Program-made: the position numbers and the translations under genes
Assembly: GCF_023715345.1 (NCBI RefSeq)
Contig: NZ_JAMBNY010000012.1
Coordinates: forward strand, 62,001 to 126,000
DNA: 64,000 nt
Direction: 5' to 3'
Origin: Paenibacillus camelliae
GTDB taxonomy: Bacteria; Bacillota; Bacilli; Paenibacillales; Paenibacillaceae
The notes under the pieces: model-generated
Databases searched by the model: none
The model's input: only the letters and a program-made list of their open reading frames with translations
What the model was told of the DNA's origin: nothing
Part shown: positions 7,585-16,167 of the stretch, one piece after another
Position numbering within the stretch: the first letter of the stretch is position 1
Layout of the letters: every line of letters begins with the position of its first letter

Positions 7585-8598
7585 CTATCTCGAAACATCA
7601 CGCGTACTATTTTTCATCGCATCCAGCACTTCCTGCTCTGTGGCTAAAGGCGTATCACCTGCAACCGTATGAGCGAGCATTGCTGCATATGCTGCAAATT
7701 CTACGGCATGTGCTGGCTCTGCTTCTGTCAGCTCACCATGAATGATGCCACTCGCATAGGCATCACCTGCACCTACACGATCATAGACAGCAAAGGTTAA
7801 CGGATGAGAGTAGTAAAATTGACTATCCTTATATAAATATCCTCTTAGCGTGTGCGTATGATCAGTGTTGATCGTTCGATGTGTGCCAGCAGCTGCTTTA
7901 AGCTTATACTTCTCTGCTACGAGAGGAATCAACTCCTCAAGCTGCTCCGCTCGATCTTCCTTATGAGTAGACATGCCGAGCACATGCAGTGCATCTTTTT
8001 CATTCATAAATACAAGATCAGCAAGCTGCAGCAGCTCCTCATAGTGAGGCCTTGCTAGCTTATATCCGTCTTCTCCCCACAGTGATGGACGATAGTTACA
8101 ATCAAATATAACCGTTCCACCTGCTGCCTTAACGGCCGCTGCCAGCTCCTTCATCGCTGCACGTACATTATCGTTCATTGCTAGCGTAATACCGCATAGA
8201 TGCAATGCATCGATGTCACTGGCAACTTGGGCAAAGCTCGCAGCATCAAACGTAGCTGTATTAAAGCTGCTCCCCCAGCGGTCTGTATAGGTTACGCGGC
8301 TTGGCCTCGCGCCGAAGCCGTGCTCCAGAAAATAACTGCCGACATATTTGCCACCACGAGCGACATAGTCTGTGCTCAAGCCTAACCGCCGTAAATAAGC
8401 TACTGCCGCATCACCAAGCGGATTGCTTGGCAGCACTGTCACCATCTGCGAATGATGCCCATAGCGTGTTAATGCAGAGCCTACATTCACACCTGTACCT
8501 GAGAAGGAGTAAGTTAGTTGATCGCTTTGCGATAGCGTAGCATAGCGTGGTACCTCTAATCGCATCATGACCTCGCCAAAAGCAGCTACCTTACTCAT
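7585..8598 (-). CDS. kdgK: PfkB-family sugar kinase, probably 2-keto-3-deoxygluconate kinase
   Basis: A 337-residue ribokinase-fold protein. The N-terminal GEVMMRLEVP and SGTGVNVGSAL form the sugar site, FDCNYRPSLW (about 165-174) is typical of KDG kinases, and DRVGAGDAYASG (about 273-284) carries the anion hole and catalytic Asp279. It would phosphorylate 2-keto-3-deoxygluconate to KDPG in the cytoplasm. Its start overlaps the aldolase gene stop by eight bases, matching a kinase-aldolase pair. The family call is secure; the KDG substrate is inferred from the neighbours and the NYRP motif. Confidence 0.85.
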   Translation of the reverse strand: MSKVAAFGEVMMRLEVPRYATLSQSDQLTYSFSGTGVNVGSALTRYGHHSQMVTVLPSNPLGDAAVAYLRRLGLSTDYVARGGKYVGSYFLEHGFGARPSRVTYTDRWGSSFNTATFDAASFAQVASDIDALHLCGITLAMNDNVRAAMKELAAAVKAAGGTVIFDCNYRPSLWGEDGYKLARPHYEELLQLADLVFMNEKDALHVLGMSTHKEDRAEQLEELIPLVAEKYKLKAAAGTHRTINTDHTHTLRGYLYKDSQFYYSHPLTFAVYDRVGAGDAYASGIIHGELTEAEPAHAVEFAAYAAMLAHTVAGDTPLATEQEVLDAMKNSTRDVSR

Positions 8599-9337
8599 AA
8601 CGATTAACCAGAGCCTTCAAGGATGCATATAGCTTAACGACATCCGGAACCTTCGTTGCACCAGTCGCCGGATCGATGATGGAGCTGTATACGTGCGGGA
8701 TTACTTGAGGTACACCAGCCTGAAGGGCTATCTCTACAATAGCCTCAAAATTATCAAGATCAATTCCGCCTGTAGGCTCAAGCGCAAAGCCTTCTTCACC
8801 GCACGCTTGTGCCACTGCGCGATATTCCTCCTCAAGCTTTAAGCCGCCCATTGGGAAATATTTCAGCGCATTCCCCCCCATATCACGAACAAGCGCAATG
8901 GCTGCCTTCACAGGAACAATCGCCTTTTCGCTAATTGCACTGCTTGCTACTCCTGTTGAGATATTGACGTAGCCTGGCTTACCGCAAGGAGATACTAAGC
9001 TGTTAACCCAGCTTTCTCTTCCGTTTAGATTAGCTCGCGTCGCTCCAACGGCAGGGAAGATTTGATTAATATGTGCGCCCGCATAGCTTTTAACGATCTC
9101 GGCGACAACAGCGGCCTGGCGATTATCTCCCGCTCCGAGTCCAATAGATACAGCATCGTCTATCGCAGCACCGTATTCCTTCATGGCCTCCACAGCTGTC
9201 GCTGCATCTGGGTAGGACTTGGAAAGCACACCAACTAGCACATGTCCCTCTGCTGCTTCAAAGATTTCCTTCGCATTCGTTATAGAATTCGTCAGTACAT
9301 TTAATGCGGCTTTACCTTTGTACATTCGTTTGTTCAT
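8591..9337 (-). CDS. dgaF: KDPG aldolase of the DgaF type
   Basis: A 248-residue protein of the DgaF-like 2-keto-3-deoxy-6-phosphogluconate aldolase family. Recognisable parts are VLVGVLSKSYPDAA, SIGLGAGDNRQ, FPAVGATRANL and ALKYFPMGGLK (about 157-167), where Lys159 matches the Schiff-base Lys of the LKFFP motif in classical aldolases. EPTGGIDLDNF lies near the C terminus. It would split KDPG into pyruvate and glyceraldehyde-3-phosphate. Its ATG overlaps the stop of the dgaE-like gene by one base (TAATG). This DgaE/DgaF order is that of the D-glucosaminate pathway. Confidence 0.85.
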   Translation of the reverse strand: MNKRMYKGKAALNVLTNSITNAKEIFEAAEGHVLVGVLSKSYPDAATAVEAMKEYGAAIDDAVSIGLGAGDNRQAAVVAEIVKSYAGAHINQIFPAVGATRANLNGRESWVNSLVSPCGKPGYVNISTGVASSAISEKAIVPVKAAIALVRDMGGNALKYFPMGGLKLEEEYRAVAQACGEEGFALEPTGGIDLDNFEAIVEIALQAGVPQVIPHVYSSIIDPATGATKVPDVVKLYASLKALVNRYE

Positions 9338-10443
9338 TATGCTCGTCCTCCGATGATTTCACGTATTCTGCTAGCGATAACTGTCATATCGTCACCTTGC
9401 AAGGAGCGAGGATCAATATCAAAATATCCTTGCTTCACGCCATAATCACGCGTATAAACGGCGATGTCCCCTTCGCGCAGTTGATCATTTACCACAGCTG
9501 CATTCATTCCTGCTTGACCTGCATCGATATGAATTCGACTACGGAATATAGCTCGACCCGCCTCATCCTGTACTACATTGACAGTAACACCTGGTAATTC
9601 TGACAAGCTGTCTAGCTCCGCGAGCGCAGCCTTCTCCTGCTCGCTCTTATCCAGCTTCACCATATACTCATCAAGCGCCTGCAGTAAGCCGAAGATGCTC
9701 TCCTTGCCGACCTTCATGCTTCTTCCGATACCGTGCAGCTGAGTTCTCACCCAATCCGTATATGGCTGCTTGCCAGCAACGATACCCGAGGTCGGACCTT
9801 CAATCGCCTTAGAGCCGCTATAAATGGCTAGATCGGCATAACGGATATATTTACGCAGATCCTCTTCCGCTGCAGCATCAACAATTAGTGGAATGCGATG
9901 ACGGCGAGCTAGCTCGCTTACCTCTTCAACGCTGGCCATATTTTTTTGCACGCAATGATGTGATTTAACGAACAGAATAGCAGCCGTTCGTTCGGAGATG
10001 GCCTCCTCGATATGCTCTGTTCGTCCCTCGTTGGCGTAGCCCACCTCGATGATCCGACCACCACCAAGCGCCACCATCGTCTCAACTGGAGCGCCGTACT
10101 GCACATTGTGACCCTTGAACATAATAATCTCGTTCACGTAGATGGGATCTTGATGCAGGCGCAGACTTGCTCGTTGCTGCCCCTTCGTTACAACTGCCGC
10201 TACAGATAATGCAATTCCACTTGATGCTGAGTTAACAGCAACTGCACCTTCTGCCTCCAGCACCCGAGCAATATGCTCCCCTGATTTGATAACGAGATCT
10301 GCCATCTCAACATACTGCTGACCACCCTGCTTTACAGCCTCCATTACCGTATCCGTTGGGGCGGATACCCCTAAAATGCTCATTCTGCCGCTAGCATTGA
10401 CTACTCGCTTCAATCCGTATTTAGCATGCATTGTATGTTCCAT
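9337..10443 (-). CDS. dgaE: DgaE-like (SelA-related) PLP-dependent ammonia-lyase
   Basis: A 368-residue fold-type I PLP protein related to selenocysteine synthase. The segment NSASSGIALSVAA (71-83) binds the cofactor phosphate, IPLIVDAAAEEDL (184-196) has the PLP-nitrogen Asp189, and IYSGSKAIEGPTSG (207-220) contains the Schiff-base Lys212. In the D-glucosaminate pathway DgaE removes ammonia from D-glucosaminate-6-phosphate to give KDPG. Here a KDG-kinase-like gene follows and no PTS genes are present, so the substrate may be unphosphorylated. The start overlaps the amidohydrolase gene by 23 bases. A selA role is unlikely given the operon. Confidence 0.82.
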   Translation of the reverse strand: MEHTMHAKYGLKRVVNASGRMSILGVSAPTDTVMEAVKQGGQQYVEMADLVIKSGEHIARVLEAEGAVAVNSASSGIALSVAAVVTKGQQRASLRLHQDPIYVNEIIMFKGHNVQYGAPVETMVALGGGRIIEVGYANEGRTEHIEEAISERTAAILFVKSHHCVQKNMASVEEVSELARRHRIPLIVDAAAEEDLRKYIRYADLAIYSGSKAIEGPTSGIVAGKQPYTDWVRTQLHGIGRSMKVGKESIFGLLQALDEYMVKLDKSEQEKAALAELDSLSELPGVTVNVVQDEAGRAIFRSRIHIDAGQAGMNAAVVNDQLREGDIAVYTRDYGVKQGYFDIDPRSLQGDDMTVIASRIREIIGGRA

Positions 10444-11515
10444 CTCTTACCACTCCTCTTACCTTTATATGCTGCTCAGCTAGTCGTTCCTGTCCTTCCG
10501 AATCAACGAGTCGCTTCGCTTCCTGTCTTAGCTCGAACAGCGTAATATCAGCTGCCCCACCTATACTGATACTGCCTAGCTCAGGTCGGTTTAGAATAGC
10601 GGCGGCATGTTCCGTTACCATCATCACGACCTGCTGCAGACTGTAGCCTAGCAGTAGAAATTTGCTCATCGTATCTGCCAAGCTATATACAGGGCCATTC
10701 ATCCGATTATTTCTATATATATCTGTACTGATTGTATCCGGATGTATTCCAGCAGCTTTCGCTTTTTCAGCAGTTTCGAATGAAAAGCTGGCCGTGCCAT
10801 GACCAACATCGAGGCGAATTCCCCTTGCAATTGCAGCTAGCAGCGCTTCAATAGGCTGACCAGATTCAGAGAATAGATTATTCGCCTTCCCATTGAGAAA
10901 ATGAGTAACGATGTCATCACGCTGAAGCTGACCTATCACATCTGTAATATTGGGCGGACCTGAGCCGATATGGACCATAAGCGGGAGCCCATAGCGCTTA
11001 GACCACTTACGTGCAATCGTTAATGGCTCTAGCCCGAGCTCCTTCACTACACTGCGGCTAATTCTTGCCTTTAGGCCTATGATAAAATCTTTATGTCTAT
11101 TCAATGCAGCAGCAAGTCGCTGCTCATCCAACCACGCTAAGCGGGAAAGCTCATCCACTCGCTCGAGACCGATATGAGAAATATTCAAGAACGATAACAC
11201 TCGAGTCTTAGCAGTGGCAGCTCTCTCCTGCAGGGCATCAATCCGATCAGCACCGCAGCTGCCTGCATCTACAATCGTTGTTACGCCCTGCTTTATGCCG
11301 ATCTCGTCGATGTCATCTCCATAAGGCGCGAGCTCAGCCATCGCGTGCACATGTAGATCAATCCAGCCTGAGGATACGTAAAGTCCTGAGCAATCAATGC
11401 TCGTCTCTGCTTTACCTTGACCTGCCGCTGCAAGCTCTACGATTATTCCATTGGCAATGACGATATCTACCGTCCTGCCATTAACGAGTGTTGCGTGCTG
11501 CAGCACTAATTCCAT
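10421..11515 (-). CDS. Amidohydrolase/deacetylase family metallohydrolase
   Basis: A 364-residue amidohydrolase-superfamily barrel with flanking beta domain. Visible metal ligands are His55 and His57 in WIDLHVH, Lys149 in GLKAR (a candidate carboxylated Lys), His in LMVHIGSGP, His in DVGHGTASFS, and Asp in STDIYRNN. It belongs to the EF_0837/AHA_3915-type group that sits beside DgaE- and DgaF-like genes. Deacetylation or deamidation of an N-acyl amino sugar acid would supply the DgaE substrate. GGAGGGAG precedes the ATG. It is the first gene after the repeat block at 11545-12186. Confidence 0.82.
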   Translation of the reverse strand: MELVLQHATLVNGRTVDIVIANGIIVELAAAGQGKAETSIDCSGLYVSSGWIDLHVHAMAELAPYGDDIDEIGIKQGVTTIVDAGSCGADRIDALQERAATAKTRVLSFLNISHIGLERVDELSRLAWLDEQRLAAALNRHKDFIIGLKARISRSVVKELGLEPLTIARKWSKRYGLPLMVHIGSGPPNITDVIGQLQRDDIVTHFLNGKANNLFSESGQPIEALLAAIARGIRLDVGHGTASFSFETAEKAKAAGIHPDTISTDIYRNNRMNGPVYSLADTMSKFLLLGYSLQQVVMMVTEHAAAILNRPELGSISIGGAADITLFELRQEAKRLVDSEGQERLAEQHIKVRGVVRDGTYNAC

Positions 11516-11544
11516 ATACTCTCCCTCCTATCCGTTGCTCCAAG

Positions 11545-11812
11545 AAGCTTGGTCGCTAGTAGATAACGAGTCGCACAGCGTACGGTTTTGGTACATGAGC
11601 AACAAAGTTTTCGCTAGCGTCCAACTCCGCTAAACATCTCTAACGCTCAAACCTTCGGCTCCGCTTATGATTCTCTAATGCTCGAACCTTCGGCTCCGCT
11701 TATGATTCTCTAACGCTCGAACCTTCCTTCGTCAGGAGGTCGCTTTTAGAGATCATAAGCTCCGCAGTGCTAAAAGAATATTAGCGTCATCAAAGTCGGA
11801 CGTATTAAACTA
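11545..11812. repeat. Dispersed intergenic repeat, copy 1 (left end lost, internal minisatellite)
   Basis: It shares with the other copies the core GCACAGCGTACG...TTGGTACATGAGCAAC and the end TCAAAGTCGGACGTATTAAAC. Its middle is expanded by a 35-base unit (CTCTAACGCTCGAACCTTCG plus GCTCCGCTTATGATT) starting at 11638, 11673 and 11708. A later inverted copy of part of that unit (GAGATCATAAGC) could form a hairpin. No coding potential. Confidence 0.75.
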
Positions 11813-11837
11813 CCATTTCCAATAAAGGGGAAAAAAC

Positions 11838-11998
11838 TTGGATTTCAGTACCAAGAAGATGGAGCAAAGCTAGAAATTACGGAGCGCAGCGTACGGTATT
11901 GGTACGTGAGCACCGTAAATTTCGGCTGAGTTCCATATTCGATGCCGACTAAGCTACAATGATTTACTTCGTAATCAAATTCGAGTTTTTGCCCTACC
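11838..11998. repeat. Dispersed intergenic repeat, copy 2 (degenerate)
   Basis: It contains AGTACCAAGAAGATGGAGCA, the core GAGCGCAGCGTACGGTATTG followed by GTACGTGAGCAC, and a diverged right half (TTCCATATTCGATGCCGAC and TACTTCGTAATCAAAT). The ends are poorly conserved. A 64-codon frame through it is a by-product of the repeat. Confidence 0.7.
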
Positions 11999-12013
11999 CA
12001 TTCAAATAAAGGT

Positions 12014-12186
12014 TTAATTCGTTCGGCTTTCAGGACCAAGAAGATCGGTCGCTAGTAGATAACGAGTCGCGCAACGTACGGTTTTGGTACGTGAGCAACG
12101 GAGTTTTCGCTAGCGTCCAAGCTTCGACGTCGAGTAAGCTACAACGAAGTTACTTCGTCATCAAAGTCGGACGCATTAAACTACCT
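12014..12186. repeat. Dispersed intergenic repeat, copy 3, touching the GH3 stop codon
   Basis: The ends are inverted: GTTTAATTCGTTCGGCTTT (from 12013) and AAAGTCGGACGCATTAAAC (12163-12181). It holds the core CGCAACGTACGG...TTGGTACGTGAGCAAC. The conserved outer flank ACTACCTCTT (12180-12189) contains the reverse complement of the last Arg codon and TAG stop of the GH3 gene, so the element abuts or overlaps that coding end. Confidence 0.75.
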
Positions 12187-14493
12187 CTTAATGGTGATAC
12201 GACACAGTTCTGGAGCCAGCGAACTCCCCCCAGCAAACAACGTCAGCTCACAAGGCTCGACCTTGTATTCCATCTCTCGGTTCCAGATTGCCAGCTCATT
12301 TTTGCCAAGCTCAAATTGTATCGTGGTCTGCTCTCCGGGCTGAAGCTCTACCTTGGCAAAGCCTTTTAGCTCCCTTGTTCTTCTAGTGATCGGGGAGCCC
12401 TGCGCTTGTATATACAGCTGAACTGCTTCTGCTCCTGCGTATTGGCCTTCATTGACTACTTTCACAGAAACGATAAGCTTTGCACCGTTCTCCAGCGCTT
12501 CAGCTGATATAGTACTCTCCACTGACTCCTCGAGCGCACAGCTAAACTTGGTGTAGCTGAGGCCATAACCGAATGGATATAGTGGCTGCTCAGACATGTC
12601 GACATAAGGACGTCGTCTGCCTTGATTTTTCTGATTATAATAAACGGGCAGCTGGCTAGATGATCTCGGCATGGAGACAGATAGCTTACCGCTTGGATTT
12701 ACATGCCCATACACTATCTCCGCTAGTGCTGTCCCTCCTTCAGGCCCTGGATAAAACGCACATAGAACGGCTTCGCAATAGCGTTCAACGACTTCCAGCA
12801 CATGAGGTCTGCCTTGAATAACAACTGCAACAAGCGGAGTGCCCGTAGCTGCTAGCTGTTCAATTAACTTCTCCTGCATACCGCCAAGCTGCAGGTTTGC
12901 CAGATCGACTCCTTCACCGCAGTCCATCTCTCCTGTATGATGACCGCCCATCATAATAGCTCCATTGCTATCAAATTGATCGCCAAAATCTCTTGCACTG
13001 CTGCCACCAATAACAACGATTGCAACCTCGGAAGCCTTGGCGGCTGCTACCGCTTCTGCTAGCCCTTCATCCTGCATATCACGTATGCCACAGCCTCGTG
13101 CATAAATAATTTCAGAGCCTTTTGGTGCAAGCTGTTGAAGACCTTGCAGCACGGTCGTGCACGTTCCAGGTCGCTGGATGCTCGTATAGTCGCCAAGCTG
13201 ATTGTATACGTGATCTGCATTTGGACCTATTACCGCTATACGGCGCGGCGAAGCAACCAGTGGCAGAATGCTATTATTGTTTTTTAGCATAACGACTGAT
13301 TCCCGTGCCAGCTGGACATTAACATCCTTCGCCTGATCTGCGCCAACATTCGTTGCAGCTAACGTTTCATCCACCAGAGGCTTGTCGAATAAGCCGAGCT
13401 CGAATTTAAGCTTAAGCACTCGCCGCACGGCTCGATCGACATCCTCGATAGCGACTAAGCCTTGCTCAACCGAGGCCTCAAGCTTAGTAAAGGATTGATC
13501 CCACAGACTAAGATCTACTCCGGATTGAAGCGCAAGTGCTGCGGCCCCTTCAAAGCTTCCAGCAATGGAGGTTAATCGATCGATGGCACAGCCGTCGGCC
13601 ATTACGATTCCCTCGAACTCCCACTCCTCGCGCAGCACACGCTGCAAAAGCCACGAATTAGCATGACACGGTACGCCGTCAATCTCATTGTAGGCCGCCA
13701 TGACTCCTAGCGCCCCAGCCTTAATGCCAGATAGAGCAGCTGGCAAATGAATTTCACGGAGCTCGCGTTCTCCGATATTCGCAGGACCAGCATTGTGACC
13801 ACCCTGCGCAGCTCCTTGCGCACATAAGTGCTTTAATACAGCGGCCACCTTATGACCAGATCTAAGCTCTTCCACATTATTGCCTTGCAGCCCGCGCACA
13901 ACTGCCTCTGTGAATCGAGAAGCGAGAAATGGATCCTCACCATAGCATTCTTCCGTTCTCCCCCATCTCGGCTCCTGCAATATATCCAGTGCAGAAACTA
14001 GCCCAAGATGTGCGCCTCGACTACGGATCTCAGATGCGACATACGAATAAGCCCGCTCAGCCAGTGCAGGATTCCAGGTCGAGCCTACTGCCAGATTCAC
14101 GGGCAATAATGTCGAATCCAGCGCCTGATGACCATGCGGGCATTCTTCAGATAGCAGCACAGGGATACCAAGACGAGTATGCTCGCGCACATACCGCTGA
14201 ATAGCGTTCGCCACCTTACCACTTTGTGCAGTTGGAATTCCGTTATCATGTGTAACTGCGGACCAAGGATCTGCTCGAAACAGGCCATAGAGCGCACCCA
14301 TTCCATCACCGAGCTGTACCTGCTGCTTGAATAGCTCCGTTAGCTCGATATCGTCTCCAGTACGCTTATAAGCGTCCCAGCCGTACATATGCTGATTAAG
14401 CTGTCCAATCTTCTCCTTCAGCGCCATACGAGCAAGCAAATCCTCAACACGCTGCTCGATCGGAAGCTCAGCATTTTTATAGACAGCATCCAT
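12181..14493 (-). CDS. GH3 family beta-glycosidase
   Basis: A 770-residue, three-domain glycoside hydrolase family 3 enzyme without a signal peptide. The N-terminal barrel has EERVEDLL-like LARMALKEKIGQ, LSEECPHG, EPRWGRTEECYGEDP (174-188), KHLCAQG (221-227) and GIVMADG, where Asp300 is the likely nucleophile (SDW is more usual). The second domain follows with VMLKNNNSILPL, and a C-terminal fibronectin-III-like domain carries LKGFAKVEL. It should cleave short beta-linked oligosaccharides inside the cell after import. It lies between the two-component genes and the repeat block; its exact linkage preference is not visible. Confidence 0.88.
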   Translation of the reverse strand: MDAVYKNAELPIEQRVEDLLARMALKEKIGQLNQHMYGWDAYKRTGDDIELTELFKQQVQLGDGMGALYGLFRADPWSAVTHDNGIPTAQSGKVANAIQRYVREHTRLGIPVLLSEECPHGHQALDSTLLPVNLAVGSTWNPALAERAYSYVASEIRSRGAHLGLVSALDILQEPRWGRTEECYGEDPFLASRFTEAVVRGLQGNNVEELRSGHKVAAVLKHLCAQGAAQGGHNAGPANIGERELREIHLPAALSGIKAGALGVMAAYNEIDGVPCHANSWLLQRVLREEWEFEGIVMADGCAIDRLTSIAGSFEGAAALALQSGVDLSLWDQSFTKLEASVEQGLVAIEDVDRAVRRVLKLKFELGLFDKPLVDETLAATNVGADQAKDVNVQLARESVVMLKNNNSILPLVASPRRIAVIGPNADHVYNQLGDYTSIQRPGTCTTVLQGLQQLAPKGSEIIYARGCGIRDMQDEGLAEAVAAAKASEVAIVVIGGSSARDFGDQFDSNGAIMMGGHHTGEMDCGEGVDLANLQLGGMQEKLIEQLAATGTPLVAVVIQGRPHVLEVVERYCEAVLCAFYPGPEGGTALAEIVYGHVNPSGKLSVSMPRSSSQLPVYYNQKNQGRRRPYVDMSEQPLYPFGYGLSYTKFSCALEESVESTISAEALENGAKLIVSVKVVNEGQYAGAEAVQLYIQAQGSPITRRTRELKGFAKVELQPGEQTTIQFELGKNELAIWNREMEYKVEPCELTLFAGGSSLAPELCRITIKR

Positions 14494-14553
14494 TCCACTT
14501 CACTCTCCCTGTTAAGCCTCAACTTCATCGTGCAAATCTACCTACATATGTGC

Positions 14554-16164
14554 TTAGACGCCTGCACTGACCGCACGATATTCCTTCGGAGTCATGCCTG
14601 TTACTGTCTTGAAAACCGATACAAAATATTTGTATTCCTTATACCCAACCTGGTCAGCTATTTCAAATACCTTATCATTTGTTGATGCAAGTAAGCGCTG
14701 CGCCTGAGAAATGCGAACATCATTAATGAATTCCTTAAAGTTTTTGCCTGAGTTTTGCTTAAAAATATAGCTAAAATGATTCGGTGTAATATTGAGCCAT
14801 TCTGCGATTTCGGATGCCTTCACATCCTCGCTGTAATGCTCTCTTACATACTTCATCGCCTTCTCGACGATCCAGTACGATTTAGTAACGGATTGATTGC
14901 GAATCAGCTCTAACCAAGCGTGTAAATCATCAAGCAATAATTGCTCCAGCAATTCGTAGCTATTGTACTGATGCAAATCAACAGATTGACGTTCGCCATT
15001 TTGCTCAAATTGTAAAGCATTGTTGCGCAGCCGCTGACGAAGAAGTGTCATTTGCTCCTCATAAATTTCGAGCAGCTCTGGCAGTAACAGCTGGTGTTCT
15101 CGCAGCTCAGCAAGCAACGTCTTCACCATGGTCCTTGCTTCATCACACTCTTGACGGTATAGCAGTCCGCTTAAGCGAGTAGCCCAGTCCGCTGGTGGTG
15201 TATAGCTATGAATAGATGGTCTGCTCGATTCTATTGCTTTACACCTTGGCATCGTTAGAATCGATTCGTTCTGTGGCAGTAATATATGATAAGGAAGCAT
15301 TTGCCAGACCTGCTCACACAATACTGTCGTTTGCTCCAGATCATTAAAGCAATCAGAGGCAGCAATAATGATCCGTCCATCATGCTTCCAGCCTGCTGCG
15401 ATCTGCTGCAGTAATTCGTTCCAATCCTTCTCATGCAAGGTACGATGCTTATCGTAAACAAAGGTGTAGAGAAGATTGGCATTCGTAAATACAAATATCG
15501 AACCCAGTCCAGCAGCGTCCAAAGCTGACTTTATGTCCTCTGTCCATTCATCCTGCAGCCTTTTGAGTGCATCTGCAGAAAGCTCCCCATAATGAAGCTT
15601 AAATTCAGTTAATTGAGTAGCAAGAATACGATAAGTGCCTTTAAATTTCTTTAGCTGTTTAACGAGCTCCGTCTCAACAAATTCTGATTTGCTATATATC
15701 GCGTTCATAAACCACAGCTCTGCCTCTTCGGGCGAAATCGTATTAGCCTCTTCATGAATTCGTTCAATCACTTTGCTAACGACAGCCTTCAGCTCGTCAA
15801 TGTTAACTGGCTTCAGCAAATAATCGATAACACCCTGTCGCATCGCGCGGCGAGCATATTCAAAATCCTCATAGCCGCTAATCATGATCATATTGATATC
15901 TGGGTAATGATTGCGCAGCTGCTCAGCCAGCTCCAGCCCATCCATGCCATCCATGCGAATGTCAGACAAGACGATATCGATAGCCTCAGCCTGAACAATC
16001 TCTAATGCCTGTTCTCCATCCCAAGCAACGCCTACTACCTCAACGCCAAGCTGCTCCCAGTCAATCGTTTGTTTAAGCCCTTCGCAAATGATCGGTTCGT
16101 CATCGACAATAATCATTCGAATATTAGCATTTGGTTTTTTAGTGTAATGATTATGCTTATCCAT
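14554..16164 (-). CDS. YesN-type response regulator with AraC DNA-binding domain
   Basis: A 536-residue regulator. The receiver domain (about 15-130) has the acidic pair DD at 21-22, phosphoacceptor Asp68 in VLSDIRMDGMDG, and the Lys in LLKPVN. A long variable middle follows. The C-terminal 100 residues are an AraC/XylS double helix-turn-helix with AEWLNITPNHFSYIFKQ, GKNFKEFINDVRISQAQRLL and GYKEYKYFVSVFKTVTGMTP. The sensor gene lies three bases upstream, so the two form a pair. It probably activates the ABC importer and hydrolase genes when the sugar ligand is sensed. Confidence 0.92.
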   Translation of the reverse strand: MDKHNHYTKKPNANIRMIIVDDEPIICEGLKQTIDWEQLGVEVVGVAWDGEQALEIVQAEAIDIVLSDIRMDGMDGLELAEQLRNHYPDINMIMISGYEDFEYARRAMRQGVIDYLLKPVNIDELKAVVSKVIERIHEEANTISPEEAELWFMNAIYSKSEFVETELVKQLKKFKGTYRILATQLTEFKLHYGELSADALKRLQDEWTEDIKSALDAAGLGSIFVFTNANLLYTFVYDKHRTLHEKDWNELLQQIAAGWKHDGRIIIAASDCFNDLEQTTVLCEQVWQMLPYHILLPQNESILTMPRCKAIESSRPSIHSYTPPADWATRLSGLLYRQECDEARTMVKTLLAELREHQLLLPELLEIYEEQMTLLRQRLRNNALQFEQNGERQSVDLHQYNSYELLEQLLLDDLHAWLELIRNQSVTKSYWIVEKAMKYVREHYSEDVKASEIAEWLNITPNHFSYIFKQNSGKNFKEFINDVRISQAQRLLASTNDKVFEIADQVGYKEYKYFVSVFKTVTGMTPKEYRAVSAGV

Positions 16165-16167
16165 CTA

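Noticed and set aside
11845-12369. Short open frames in the repeat block before the GH3 gene
   Set aside because: They are translations of the dispersed repeat or antisense of GH3, without binding sites or protein-like composition.
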